A stretch of 20,426 nucleotides of DNA from a virus, in the IMG/VR virus record IMGVR_UViG_3300025889_001197, positions 1-20,426 of that record, one strand, 5' to 3'. Under the pieces are notes generated by a model. The model saw only the letters and a list, made by a program, of their open reading frames with translations. It did not search any database and was not told the DNA's origin. Of this stretch, positions 6,875-15,345 are shown in pieces. Position numbers and translations under genes: made by a program. Position 1 is the first letter of the stretch; each line of letters starts with the position of its first letter.

Positions 6875-7423
6875 TTATACAGTACGCTGTGTTGATTGTG
6901 TAGCAGTTGCAGAACTCATCCCTGCGAATGGGTCAGCAGCAGTAGCACCATCAACGAAGTTAGGCATTGTTATCTCGTTTGCAGTAAGAGTAAGAGTATA
7001 TCCTTGAAGATCCCCCATAGCAGTACCTGTTACAGCAGTACCTCCAGTTACTTCCGCTCCGTGTTCTCTACCGACTAGCAATAACTTGCCATCAAATGTT
7101 TCTACAAAAACGTGAGGTCTACCAAATGCCATTAATTTAAGCTCTTTGTTGTCCTCTTTAGTTAGTTTGTGTAGTGTTACACTTACAACTTGCTCAAAGA
7201 ATGTTGTACCATTCTCAAGAGAAGTTTGAATATTTGTTTCTAAGGAAGAATTCCCTTTAACATCGTAAGTATGGTAATCAAAAGTCCCACTCAAATCAGT
7301 AACTTCGTCATCAGTAACAGAAACTGTTCCTAAATCTCCAAAGTCAACAAAGTGAATCTTTCTAATACCACCTACAGCATCTTTACAGGGTTTTAATCTT
7401 CCACCAGTTAAATCGCAGCTCAT
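6875..7423 (-). CDS. Major tail (tube-like) protein
   Basis: A 182-residue protein with the look of a tail tube subunit: N-terminal SCDLTGGRLKPCKDAVGG, then GIRKIHFVDFGDLG, alternating beta strands, an FFEQVVSVTLHKLTKEDNKE segment, FGRPHVFVETFDGKLLLVGRE, then GYTLTLTANEITMPNFV. The TL.L...E sequence near the end is common in phage tail tubes. Two cysteines near the N-terminus (C3, C13) are a family-like feature. The gene is flanked by two strong terminators, one before it (after the capsid gene) and one after it. That fits a highly expressed virion protein with its own transcript level. No contractile sheath gene is seen, so a long flexible tail is more likely. The tube assignment is inferred from family resemblance and context. 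Confidence 0.75.
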   Translation of the reverse strand: MSCDLTGGRLKPCKDAVGGIRKIHFVDFGDLGTVSVTDDEVTDLSGTFDYHTYDVKGNSSLETNIQTSLENGTTFFEQVVSVTLHKLTKEDNKELKLMAFGRPHVFVETFDGKLLLVGREHGAEVTGGTAVTGTAMGDLQGYTLTLTANEITMPNFVDGATAADPFAGMSSATATQSTQRTV

Positions 7424-7443
7424 AGTGTATATTGTTTTAGTAT

Positions 7444-7483
7444 TAAAAAAGGGTAGGCAGATTAGTTACCACCTACCCCTTTA
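7444..7483 (-). terminator. Rho-independent terminator after the major capsid gene
   Basis: On the minus strand a GGGTAGG arm (complement of 7472 to 7478) pairs with CCTACCC (7457 to 7451), followed by a TTTTTT run. Flanking AAAG and TTTT bases can extend the stem to about 11 bp with one G-T pair. The loop is 14 bases. It begins 22 bases after the capsid stop codon and lies before the tail protein start, so it would set capsid transcript levels apart from downstream genes. Confidence 0.82.
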
Positions 7484-7504
7484 TAATTGATTAATTATTA
7501 TTTA

Positions 7505-8467
7505 TTAGTCGTTAGCAGAGTTAGTGATACCATAAGTTACGATATCAGAAACAATACCATACTGTACACCTGCTGTAAATCTCATTACGACTCTTACGTT
7601 TTGAGACCCATCGATGTCAGCCATATCGATAACTTTTACTTCGTTGTGGTCAGCTAATAGACCAGTACCAAAGTATAAGTTAGATTTTTCAGCAGCAACT
7701 GCTGTGTTGTCAGCAAGACCATTAGCAACAAATAGTTTTACACCATCAAAAGATAATGCTCCACCACCATACCATTGAGTACCTTTGTTGTCGATACCTG
7801 CATTAGAAGTAGCTGCAACAGAGAATCCTCCAAGAGCTCTTACATAAGCTCTAGCGATATTCTGAGAAACATAGATACTCAAGTCCTCACTTCCATAAAG
7901 AGTAGAAGGAATAGCATCTACGATAGATCCTAATTGTGCCACTACGTTAGAAGCAGTTACTGTAGTTCCTGCGATTTCATTTCCTGTTGGCAAGTTTGCG
8001 TCAGCAGCTAACAAAGTAGTTAGTCCGTTGAATTGTCCGCTTGTAGAAGTATCTCCTGCCCAGATTGATTGCTCAGTTCTTTGTGCTACTTTAGCAGCAA
8101 CGTGAGAGATTAAGAAATCAGAGAAGCTAGAAGGTAAAGTGTCGTGGGCAGAGAATCCCATAGAGATAGCTTCCCAGTCATTTTGAAAGTCCTTCTTACA
8201 TAGTTGTAAGTTTACTTGTTGAAACTCTGGAGTTAGAGTTCTCTCGTCAAGAGTAATAGTACTTGTTGCAGTAAAATCACAAGAAGCATCCTTAACGATG
8301 TCATCAGTAGAGATAGTTTTAATTACCTCTTGATACTTAATGTTTGGCTTAACAGTTAATCCACCATTTTCCAAAGTTGAAGCACTTAATAAAGCAGCAG
8401 AGATATATTGTCCTGCAAATTCCCCATTATATGCTACACTAGCGTTTTGAGTTGTAGTTGTTGGCAT
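7505..8467 (-). CDS. Major capsid protein
   Basis: A 320-residue coat protein, most likely of the HK97 fold. It follows the scaffold gene and precedes a strong terminator. Visible features include a flexible N-arm (PTTTTQNASVAYNGEFAGQY), a KPNIKYQEVIKTISTDD strand region, and LDERTLTPEFQQVNLQLCKK followed by FQNDWEAISMG. This is like the E-loop to spine region of related flavobacterial phage capsids. Later parts include AAKVAQRTEQSIWAGD, SIVDAIPSTLYGSEDLSIYV with ARAYVRALGG, and the C-terminal FTAGVQYGIVSDIVTYG strand. There is no obvious long delta domain to cleave, and a separate scaffold is present, so self-scaffolding is not needed. The leader is A-rich with no clear Shine-Dalgarno site, as expected for a Bacteroidota host. 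Confidence 0.88.
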   Translation of the reverse strand: MPTTTTQNASVAYNGEFAGQYISAALLSASTLENGGLTVKPNIKYQEVIKTISTDDIVKDASCDFTATSTITLDERTLTPEFQQVNLQLCKKDFQNDWEAISMGFSAHDTLPSSFSDFLISHVAAKVAQRTEQSIWAGDTSTSGQFNGLTTLLAADANLPTGNEIAGTTVTASNVVAQLGSIVDAIPSTLYGSEDLSIYVSQNIARAYVRALGGFSVAATSNAGIDNKGTQWYGGGALSFDGVKLFVANGLADNTAVAAEKSNLYFGTGLLADHNEVKVIDMADIDGSQNVRVVMRFTAGVQYGIVSDIVTYGITNSAND

Positions 8468-8485
8468 TTTGTTTAAATTTAATCG

Positions 8486-9013
8486 TTATTTTTTTATATT
8501 AGATATTCTTTGTAAAACTCTATCCGCAGTAGTAGTTACTCTACCCTGTGCATATAAGTTTAAACTAGGTTTTGATTCCTCCTCAGGACTATGTTTAATT
8601 GGTGCGGCAGCAGGTTCTTTAGAAAGCTCTTTTACTTGCTCAGATAAAGCCTCTTTCTCTTTCTTCATATAACCCATCTCCTCATCAATCATTTTCTTGA
8701 TAGCGTCAATCTCAGCTTTCATAGCCGCCATATCAGCCATATACTTTTCTTCAGAAACATAACCTTCTTTAAGTTCTGCTTCTTCTTCTGCTGCTTCAAC
8801 CTCTTCAGAAGCCGCTTCGACTTCCTCCGTTTCAGCAAGTTCTTCTTGTACAGTTTCCTGTACTTCTTCTTGCACTTCTTCAGTAGCCTCGCTAACAGCT
8901 TCAACAACTTCCTCTTGAGTCTCTACTTCTGAGAGCTCTTGAGCAAGTTCATCTTCTTTTGTTAACACAGACAACTTTTGAAGTATTTCATTTAAAATAG
9001 TTGTTGCGTTCAT
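8486..9013 (-). CDS. Capsid scaffold protein (acidic coiled coil)
   Basis: A 175-residue, strongly acidic protein immediately upstream of the capsid gene. Residues about 25 to 85 are almost all Glu, Val and Ala (EEV, QEEV, AEEE repeats), and 85 to 130 form a charged heptad region (KYMADMAAMKAEIDAIKKMI), so a long coiled coil is expected. The C-terminus has the pattern PAAAPIKHSPEEESKPSLN, LYAQGRVTTTADRVLQRIS, which I recognise as the end of scaffold-type proteins in Bacteroidota phages and which probably contacts the coat protein. Scaffolds direct procapsid assembly and are removed by the prohead protease encoded just upstream. The acidic repeat means alternate frames look open, but they are shadows. 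The start lies in a very AT-rich leader of about 50 bases. Confidence 0.78.
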   Translation of the reverse strand: MNATTILNEILQKLSVLTKEDELAQELSEVETQEEVVEAVSEATEEVQEEVQETVQEELAETEEVEAASEEVEAAEEEAELKEGYVSEEKYMADMAAMKAEIDAIKKMIDEEMGYMKKEKEALSEQVKELSKEPAAAPIKHSPEEESKPSLNLYAQGRVTTTADRVLQRISNIKK

Positions 9014-9066
9014 AATAATTATTATAATTTATTAAAGTAATTAGTTAATAAAAGGGTGTTAGATTT

Positions 9067-9216
9067 TTACTCCTCAGTACCTGTTATATTGCCAATGCCT
9101 TGAGCCTGAAAGCTCCCATCACAGCATTTTCTTGAATATGTTCTACCATCTTTACATAAACAACCTCTACGACTGTTTTGTGGGGATGGGTTCTTGTCTT
9201 TATTATTTCTTATCAT
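9067..9216 (-). CDS. Cysteine-motif microprotein (49 aa)
   Basis: The product is 49 residues with a central motif RGCLCKDGRTYSRKCCDGS followed by QAQGIGNI. Cysteines at 19, 21, 31 and 32 (CxC...CC) could bind metal or form disulfides. I recognise this CLCKDG...KCCDG...AQGIG pattern as recurrent in flavobacterial phage head modules, with unknown function. I chose ATG at 9216, which overlaps the stop of the 212-aa gene as ATGA. A longer form from 9261 would lie inside that gene and adds an unconserved-looking leader. Its place between a decoration-like gene and the scaffold suggests a small virion or assembly component, but this is only inferred. Confidence 0.72.
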   Translation of the reverse strand: MIRNNKDKNPSPQNSRRGCLCKDGRTYSRKCCDGSFQAQGIGNITGTEE

Positions 9217-9851
9217 AATCCTGCGTTTTGAGTACGTTGAATAAAGAATATAATATCCCAAACTTTAGCGTTTCCTCCATCTGCTTGTATCTTTGGAGTA
9301 AGACCATTTGCCAAAGCATTTGCATCTAAATAGTATTGAAACATTATATGTTGGTTCTGTGTTTCATCGTTTCCTTTGTAAAACCCTAATGCCATATTTA
9401 TTCTGTCGTAATCATCTGCTCCTGTAAGTTTAAAATCTATATGGGTTTGATTGGCATTACCTGAACTCTTTTTAAACACAACAGTAGCCATATAAACATC
9501 ATTCTCATTTAACCCTACAAACTTATTAGTAGCTGAATCATAAAAGTCAATACTACTATGGCTTCTTACGATACTACCTCCATTATTAGGTAAAGTAACC
9601 TCTACCCCATCTAAAAGAATTAGTTTGTGGTCATCATCAGACCCATCATAAAAAGTATCATCATATCTTGCCCAACCCAAGTTTATAGCAGCACCTAAGT
9701 TTTGTGGGTACACAATTACATTCTCTCCATTATGTCCCATATACAACGCACTATCAGTACGCATCATTGCACCATTCTCAATATTGACATTATCAACTAC
9801 TGATTGTTCTACATCTTCTACGTGGACTCTATATGCTGTATTTTTACTCAT
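9213..9851 (-). CDS. Probable head decoration or minor virion protein (212 aa)
   Basis: A 212-residue protein with no membrane segment or signal peptide, predicted from its strand-and-turn pattern to be largely beta (VEVTLPNNGGSIVRSH, VYMATVVFKKSSGNANQTH, QHIMFQYYLDANALANG). The N-terminal part contains an IENGAMM segment and SALYMGHNGENVIVYPQNLG, which resembles spike or decoration subunits. It lies between the prohead protease and the scaffold, a position often used for capsid decoration or head-fibre genes. The start overlaps the protease stop by 8 bases and the end overlaps the microprotein start as ATGA. I do not recognise the family with certainty, so the functional call is positional. 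Confidence 0.6.
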   Translation of the reverse strand: MSKNTAYRVHVEDVEQSVVDNVNIENGAMMRTDSALYMGHNGENVIVYPQNLGAAINLGWARYDDTFYDGSDDDHKLILLDGVEVTLPNNGGSIVRSHSSIDFYDSATNKFVGLNENDVYMATVVFKKSSGNANQTHIDFKLTGADDYDRINMALGFYKGNDETQNQHIMFQYYLDANALANGLTPKIQADGGNAKVWDIIFFIQRTQNAGL

Positions 9852-10767
9852 CTATTTCTCCTAATGATTTTAATTTACTCTTTGCCCAACGCAATCCTGC
9901 TTTACCTCCCCAAGCATCATACATTAACTTCCCACATCCATCTGAGTAGCTTTTAGATGCTTCTAAGTCTTTAGCGTGGCGAGACAGAAAGCTATACATT
10001 CTCTTAATCGTTGATACAGTAATATTTTGTTTTGATGCCAATTGAGATGCTCTACGTTTTCCTACAGCAGTCCCACAAGATCCCCAACCATTCTTATCAG
10101 CCCATTCTAAAGCGTTTTTAGCGTTGTTTACTACTCCTTGAGGGTAATCACTATATGTTTCTAGTTTTAGTTTCTTAGAGGCGATGTAATCAGCCATCTC
10201 GACTAAGATATCTTCTGCTTCCTCTTCGCTAATTTGATTTACTTCCCCCATATTAACTTTATCAGTAAAATATCCTTCTATAGAGAATCCTTTTACTTTG
10301 CCAGTCTTAACATAGTTATTCCAAACTTCATCGTTGTTTACCTTCATTGAAACCATCCAAGTTCCTATTGGCAAATCCATTCCGTACTTTCTACTTTTAT
10401 CGTGGGTCTCATCTTCAATAATCCAACTCTCTACAACAGAAAGCCCATTGAGTTCAGCTTCGTGTTCTAAAGTTGATTTATTTTGATTGCCTCTCATTAA
10501 AAATAGTTCCGATGCTTTACGGACTGTATCCTCAGAGAAGTAGATATAATATTCTTCTTCAGCATCTGCTCGATAAATATTTTTATTTGGCACTAATGCA
10601 GCTCCCATAAGGATTCTCTTTTCCTTATCTACTTCAGCTAACTGAACCTTAGGTTGTTCGCTTAATGCTATAAAATGTTCTTGAATTGCAGGTCGGTCAA
10701 CTATACTGATAGCCTCGATTCCTGATAGCAATTCATCTTCGTCAATAAGTAATTCTATTATTCTCAT
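9844..10767 (-). CDS. XkdF-like prohead protease with C-terminal accessory domain
   Basis: Residues about 15 to 170 match the XkdF-like putative serine protease class (Peptidase S78 related), which matures procapsids. The N-terminus has ISIVDRPAIQEHFIAL, then RILMGAALVPNKNIYR, a STLEHE segment with His102, and VKGFSIEGYF with Ser162. His102 and Ser162 are the likely catalytic pair by analogy with S78 proteases. Residues about 208 to 303 form a second domain (YPQGVVNNAKNALEWADKNG, then GWGSCGT, then SDGCGKLMYDAWGGKAGLRW), which I have seen attached to phage structural or protease proteins. It has paired cysteines and many Trp. It sits upstream of the scaffold and capsid genes, as expected for a protease that removes the scaffold. 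Confidence 0.82.
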   Translation of the reverse strand: MRIIELLIDEDELLSGIEAISIVDRPAIQEHFIALSEQPKVQLAEVDKEKRILMGAALVPNKNIYRADAEEEYYIYFSEDTVRKASELFLMRGNQNKSTLEHEAELNGLSVVESWIIEDETHDKSRKYGMDLPIGTWMVSMKVNNDEVWNNYVKTGKVKGFSIEGYFTDKVNMGEVNQISEEEAEDILVEMADYIASKKLKLETYSDYPQGVVNNAKNALEWADKNGWGSCGTAVGKRRASQLASKQNITVSTIKRMYSFLSRHAKDLEASKSYSDGCGKLMYDAWGGKAGLRWAKSKLKSLGEIDE

Positions 10768-10776
10768 ACTATTAAA

Positions 10777-12837
10777 TTAATCGCCAAGACCTGCGTTTGT
10801 TTTTATATTACGTTCAAGTTCTTGTTGGTTTGTAATATCTCGCCCTACAACAAATGCTCTTAGCGGCTTCTGTTCTTGGGCTGCTACTGTTTGTGCTAAC
10901 TGTGATTCTGGAGACGCACCTACTACATTAAAGTCTGGTGCTTCTACCTCTACTGCTCGACCACCTCCTGCTCCACCTCCTCCAGTTGGCTTCTTAAATG
11001 AAGTAAGTGTAGTAGCTAATATATTCGCAATAGCTAATCCTGCACCAATATTGTTTCTTTGTATTTGAGCCTCAGTTTTTATCATAGAAGCCTCTCTAAT
11101 AATTGGGGGCAAGGCTAAATCATAAGCTCTAGCTGACGCATTAGCCGCCTGTGTTTTAATAACAATATCTGCTATTGCCGCCCCCTTTTCTATTATTAAA
11201 GCTGCTTTTTGCCACGATTCATTTTCTCCTGCTATTGTTGCTAATAATTGACCTGTTTGTTGAACAAAACCTACATATTCTAAATCAACTCTTTTGTTTT
11301 CATTTATGAAATCAATATTCTGCTGTAGTCTTTGTTTTTGTAATTCGCTTTCTAATTGTGCTAATTTCAATTCCGATTCAGCCCTTTGGTCAGCACTTAA
11401 TATAGCGGTATTTAGTCTAAGTCTTTCTAAAGCAATATCATTTTGTATAAGAGCCATCTTCTCATTGTGATACATTTGATTTGCATCTAAAGAATACTTT
11501 AAATTGCTTATTTCTAATTCTTGTCTCTTTCTGTTTGCCTTAAAAGCGTCTTTAGCTTGTTTTGCTTCTAATTCTATTAATTTCGTTACTGTAGCTGATT
11601 CAATCTGAACTCTAACATCTGCTGCTTCTTGATCTGCTTTAGTTATAGATTCCTGATATTCCCTTCTGGCTTCTGCTCTTTTGGATTCATCTTTTGTTTG
11701 CTCTAAAAACTCCTCTAATCTTAATTTTTGTCTATCTTTAAATTGCTGAACCCTTATATCTAAATCTCTTAAATCAAATTCTTTTTGCCTAAGTATTTTC
11801 TGTTCTTCATTGAGAATAAATGTCATCTCAGACTCCTGTCTAAATTGCTCCTCTAACCTAGATAAGTCTAAAAGTTGTTGTTTAAAAGCTCTTAATCTTC
11901 CTCCTAATCTCTTTTTATCTTCATCTGGGAAAATACCTATTTCTTTTAGCTTCTCTTGCAATAAGTCTATATCTTCACTTATTTGATTTAATTCTTCATT
12001 TCTTGTTTTCATTGATGCAGAAACCATAGCACTAACACCGCCTAATCCAGTACCTGCTCCTGCTAATATACCCTGAAAGATTTCTAAGAAGCCAGTAGAT
12101 TCTACTAAACTTGCATTTTGCAATCTAAATTGCTCTATATATTTTTCTTGTATCTCATTCAATAATGCTTGAGATTGTGCCTTCTTAGTTAAAACTTCAA
12201 TTAATATTTCAGTTCTACGAATAGAATCATCAGTTAATTTATTTGTTTCATCCATTTGAAGATTTAACCCTTCGTGCTCATCACTAACCTTTTTTAGTAT
12301 AATAGCTTTTTGTTCATCAGACACATTGGAGTTATTCAACATCTCAACGTATGTTTCAAGCCTACCTATTTGTTTTCCATATACTTCAGTTGCATCTTCT
12401 AAGGCTTTGTTAACTGCTGTTATTTCAGCAGCCCATTCTTTAAATGATTTAAGTAATTTTGGTAGAAAAGATAATAGTAATTGAAAACCAACTATTACAC
12501 CTCCAACTCCAAGTAATGATTTACCTAATTCTCTAAAAGCACCACCAACTCCACCTTTACCACCTGTTCTTGAGAACTCTTGAAACAATTCTGTTAATCT
12601 ACCAATGTTGTTTGCTATACCCTGAATCCCATAAGAAAAATCAGATGCAACACGACCTGTTTCAATAAGTATTGCGTTATTAAGACCAGACTGAGCTCTA
12701 TTATCTCTAGTAGCTCTAGCTAATCTTTCTGTTGACGCTGCAAGACCATCTACTGCTTTTTTAGTTGTATTTATTGCTTTACTTGCGTTTCTCTCAGAAA
12801 CCTTAATATCAATAGATATAATTTTCTTATCTGCCAT
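10777..12837 (-). CDS. Tape measure protein
   Basis: A 686-residue tape measure, which sets tail length and may help DNA entry. The N-terminal part is helical (IDIKVSERNASKAINTTKKA), followed by a Gly-rich stretch and one hydrophobic segment at about 108 to 128 (GVGGVIVGFQLLLSFLPKLL). The middle (about 290 to 530) is a long charged coiled coil, and a second hydrophobic/Ala-rich helical part lies near 545 to 615. A Gly hinge (KKPTGGGGAGGG) leads to a conserved-looking end, AVEVEAPDFNVVGASPESQLAQ in two parts, then RAFVVGRDITNQQELERNI. That ending is usual in tape measures of Bacteroidota phages. At about 0.15 nm per residue (the usual rule) the tail would be roughly 100 nm. It follows the 48-aa gene with an 11-base overlap. 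Confidence 0.85.
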   Translation of the reverse strand: MADKKIISIDIKVSERNASKAINTTKKAVDGLAASTERLARATRDNRAQSGLNNAILIETGRVASDFSYGIQGIANNIGRLTELFQEFSRTGGKGGVGGAFRELGKSLLGVGGVIVGFQLLLSFLPKLLKSFKEWAAEITAVNKALEDATEVYGKQIGRLETYVEMLNNSNVSDEQKAIILKKVSDEHEGLNLQMDETNKLTDDSIRRTEILIEVLTKKAQSQALLNEIQEKYIEQFRLQNASLVESTGFLEIFQGILAGAGTGLGGVSAMVSASMKTRNEELNQISEDIDLLQEKLKEIGIFPDEDKKRLGGRLRAFKQQLLDLSRLEEQFRQESEMTFILNEEQKILRQKEFDLRDLDIRVQQFKDRQKLRLEEFLEQTKDESKRAEARREYQESITKADQEAADVRVQIESATVTKLIELEAKQAKDAFKANRKRQELEISNLKYSLDANQMYHNEKMALIQNDIALERLRLNTAILSADQRAESELKLAQLESELQKQRLQQNIDFINENKRVDLEYVGFVQQTGQLLATIAGENESWQKAALIIEKGAAIADIVIKTQAANASARAYDLALPPIIREASMIKTEAQIQRNNIGAGLAIANILATTLTSFKKPTGGGGAGGGRAVEVEAPDFNVVGASPESQLAQTVAAQEQKPLRAFVVGRDITNQQELERNIKTNAGLGD

Positions 12838-12973
12838 AGTAGATTCTCTTTATTTGTTTTTTAGCTTCTGACCAATTAGAAACAGCTTTATACTTCCCTT
12901 TGGCAATATCTATATTCTGAGATACCCCATACCAATCACTAGCGTTAAGTAGTTCTATTATTTGTTTTATCAT
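12827..12973 (-). CDS. 48-aa microprotein ahead of the tape measure
   Basis: This short gene fills the gap between the 791-aa tail protein and the tape measure. Its ATG overlaps the 791-aa stop as ATGA (12970 to 12973), and its TAA lies 11 bases inside the tape measure gene. The product begins MIKQIIELLNASDWYGVSQN and continues with a KGKYKAVSNWSEAKKQIKR segment, so it looks like a folded small helical domain with two Trp, not random sequence. Double overlap with its neighbours strongly supports translation. The position next to the tape measure suggests a tail assembly or tip role, but I do not know the family. It is too short for many gene finders. Confidence 0.72.
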   Translation of the reverse strand: MIKQIIELLNASDWYGVSQNIDIAKGKYKAVSNWSEAKKQIKRIYYGR

Positions 12974-15345
12974 TCCACTATTTCGTTTGAGAATATATTT
13001 AGTAACTCTAATTCTGATTTGCCAGTATTAAGATTTATTCTTATTGAATTAATCCGAAAGACCTTGTCTTGTATCTTAATCTGGTCGTTTAATCTGAAAT
13101 TTACCACTATTCTTGTTGGCAAATGAACAGTTACCCTAAACATTCTTTTAGCAGCGTTAAACACACTCTCTATATAATTCTTATAATACACATTGAATAA
13201 AGAGTTAGTTCTATCCCCATAATTCTCACTCTGCCACTCATCAAACTCTTGGTCAAAGTTTAAGGAATAGAGTGGAGGTGTTCCAACCACTATCTCTCCT
13301 AAACCTGAATCAAAAAATGTAGGAGTGCCATCATCATAACTATTTGATGGTCTCCAATATGTATCTATCCCAGTTGGAGTAGATGGAGTTAATGGGTCTG
13401 TATTATATACCCAATTTATTTTTTTAGTAGACCCTGTGCCTTCTGATATTGCATAAAATATAAGGGGAGCGATAGTTGTTCTATCATAATCTCCTTCTGG
13501 GACTTCAGGATACACAGCATCTTCATTTACAGCATTAAACTCCCCACTAGCACAATATCCCCATTGAATACTAGTATCTGCTGTTTGCCCAACAGGTATA
13601 GATTCTCCTAAATCAACTAATCTCTCGTACTTCATGTGGGAGAATGGTAGTTTAATCTCATATTTAGTGCCTCTATCAATATAGATATCTTCCTTGAGTT
13701 TTATCAGCTCCCTTACATTATGTTCCGAGTCTCCAAACACTTCATTAAACCTTGCAAGATGATTCTCCATCAAAACAGTATTGCTTTCTCTATACTCAAA
13801 TTTTATATCTGTGTAGGGAAGTACTGAGTCTACATCGTGTTGAGTAATATCCAAATATTTGTCAATATCAATCATCCCTCCTAATGGGTTATGAATTGAG
13901 TCTGAATAGAAGTTATCTAATGTATCAACATATATTTTCCCATAATTCACATCTCCGTAATCATCAATATAATATGCAGTAAGATTAAACATTTTGAATA
14001 ACCCAGTTAAAAAGTCTATAACTTTCATCTTAGGGAATATTCTACTCATTATAACTTCATTAACTATAGAGTTATTTGTAGACTCCCATCGATCTAATTC
14101 CACAGGATTTCTATCGTTATCGAATGTTACAAACTCAACTCTTGGCTTATTACTTGTATCAAACACAATAGTTTCTGTAGAACTTATAACAAAAGTAAAT
14201 TTTCTTATAGCTCTTATCTCATCTATAATATCTATCTCAACGGATAAATTACCATCTCCTTGTCTTGAAGATAATACTTCATTTGTATTTGAATCTATAA
14301 TACTTATCGTGTATTGTTTATCAGAAGAGCCACTATCAGGATATACAAACAATCTAACATTATATCCCTCTATATTTGAACTTAAAGGCAAATCTGATAT
14401 ATCCACAGTCATTATATCTTCAGTAAAACTTGTGTTCTCATAGTTTCCTGAGAGTGCCACAAAATCATCTAAATTTGAAGTTAGTTCTTCTCCTTCTATA
14501 TCGTATTCAAATAAATCTCCTTTATTTCTGTGAAGCCACATATACAACCCATAATAGTTAGTTGTATCGTCTCCTATAAATGCTTCTGAGTCAAAGAATG
14601 TTTTTCTATCAGTACCATCTGATTTTCTTATAGACCTAGTAAAATCAATCCCATATTCACTTTCTATTGCCTCAATAATATGGATTAGTCTTATTGCAGG
14701 TTTTAAGTCTGTGTATTCTAGTCCTCTTACATTTTGTTTTTGAACAGAAGTATCGTGGAATAAGTTACCTGATGAATCATAGAAATCACTTGCTACAGGA
14801 TTATCTGAATTGTAGAATAATCTTTTCTTAGTAGTTATAAGAGGATAGATTACAGCATCTGGTTTAGAAACACTGTCTATAGTAAAATCAAGCCCATTTG
14901 TAAAACCATCTCTTACTGTTGGCTCATCGTATTCGTGGTTAAAATTACTTAAATAAGTTAAGTCTGTTAATTCATCGTCTCCTATTAAATCCTTTAGTGA
15001 TACAGTATTCCCATAGAATATAAGCTCATAAGCGTATGGCTTATTTACCCTCATCTTTACACTATTAAGATATATTTTGCCTTTTCTAAATGGGGTATAA
15101 TTTATTTGTATTTCAGCTTCCTTTTTTCTTCTACTATCAAACGCATTCCCAGTTATATGGTAATTGTAGTAGTGGCGAAATATCTTGTTATTTTTCTCAG
15201 AAGCAGGTACTGTAAATGTTTGAGAGTAATCTGTAAATACTTTACTTATATCTCTAACATCTTGTATAGTAGAAGTAACTTCAATTGTCTCGTCATCAAA
15301 CAAATCAAGTTCAACACCTTCAATGTATAACTGTACTTTCTGCAT
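12970..15345 (-). CDS. Large tail / tail-tip type protein (791 aa)
   Basis: A 791-residue protein whose N-terminus is distinctive: QKVQLYIEGVELDLFDDETI, then a VTSTIQDVRDISKVFTDYSQ segment, then FTVPASEKNNKIFRHYYNY. I recognise this start from large tail proteins of flavobacterial phages. Further on are KGKIYLNSVKMRVNKPYAYE and FYGNTVSLKDLIGDDELTDL. The C-terminal end (RLNDQIKIQDKVFRINSIRI) has the look of baseplate or distal tail hub proteins, with a short beta domain before the stop. The protein is soluble with many Asp and Tyr. It sits between another tail protein (TAATG-coupled) and the tape measure. A distal tail or hub role is inferred from size and context. Confidence 0.7.
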   Translation of the reverse strand: MQKVQLYIEGVELDLFDDETIEVTSTIQDVRDISKVFTDYSQTFTVPASEKNNKIFRHYYNYHITGNAFDSRRKKEAEIQINYTPFRKGKIYLNSVKMRVNKPYAYELIFYGNTVSLKDLIGDDELTDLTYLSNFNHEYDEPTVRDGFTNGLDFTIDSVSKPDAVIYPLITTKKRLFYNSDNPVASDFYDSSGNLFHDTSVQKQNVRGLEYTDLKPAIRLIHIIEAIESEYGIDFTRSIRKSDGTDRKTFFDSEAFIGDDTTNYYGLYMWLHRNKGDLFEYDIEGEELTSNLDDFVALSGNYENTSFTEDIMTVDISDLPLSSNIEGYNVRLFVYPDSGSSDKQYTISIIDSNTNEVLSSRQGDGNLSVEIDIIDEIRAIRKFTFVISSTETIVFDTSNKPRVEFVTFDNDRNPVELDRWESTNNSIVNEVIMSRIFPKMKVIDFLTGLFKMFNLTAYYIDDYGDVNYGKIYVDTLDNFYSDSIHNPLGGMIDIDKYLDITQHDVDSVLPYTDIKFEYRESNTVLMENHLARFNEVFGDSEHNVRELIKLKEDIYIDRGTKYEIKLPFSHMKYERLVDLGESIPVGQTADTSIQWGYCASGEFNAVNEDAVYPEVPEGDYDRTTIAPLIFYAISEGTGSTKKINWVYNTDPLTPSTPTGIDTYWRPSNSYDDGTPTFFDSGLGEIVVGTPPLYSLNFDQEFDEWQSENYGDRTNSLFNVYYKNYIESVFNAAKRMFRVTVHLPTRIVVNFRLNDQIKIQDKVFRINSIRINLNTGKSELELLNIFSNEIVE

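Noticed and set aside
8719-8907. Lys/Leu-rich minus-strand frame inside the scaffold gene
   Set aside because: It is a frame-shifted shadow of the Glu-rich scaffold repeat, producing only K, L and R runs.
9067-9261. Longer 64-aa form of the cysteine microprotein
   Set aside because: The first 15 codons lie inside the 212-aa gene and look unlike a conserved start, whereas ATG at 9216 gives a neat ATGA junction.
13994-14443. Plus-strand open frame of 149 codons inside the 791-aa gene
   Set aside because: It lies fully antisense to a well-supported tail gene, has a composition typical of the reverse of AT-rich coding DNA (many Ile, Ser, Leu), and no neighbouring plus-strand gene exists.
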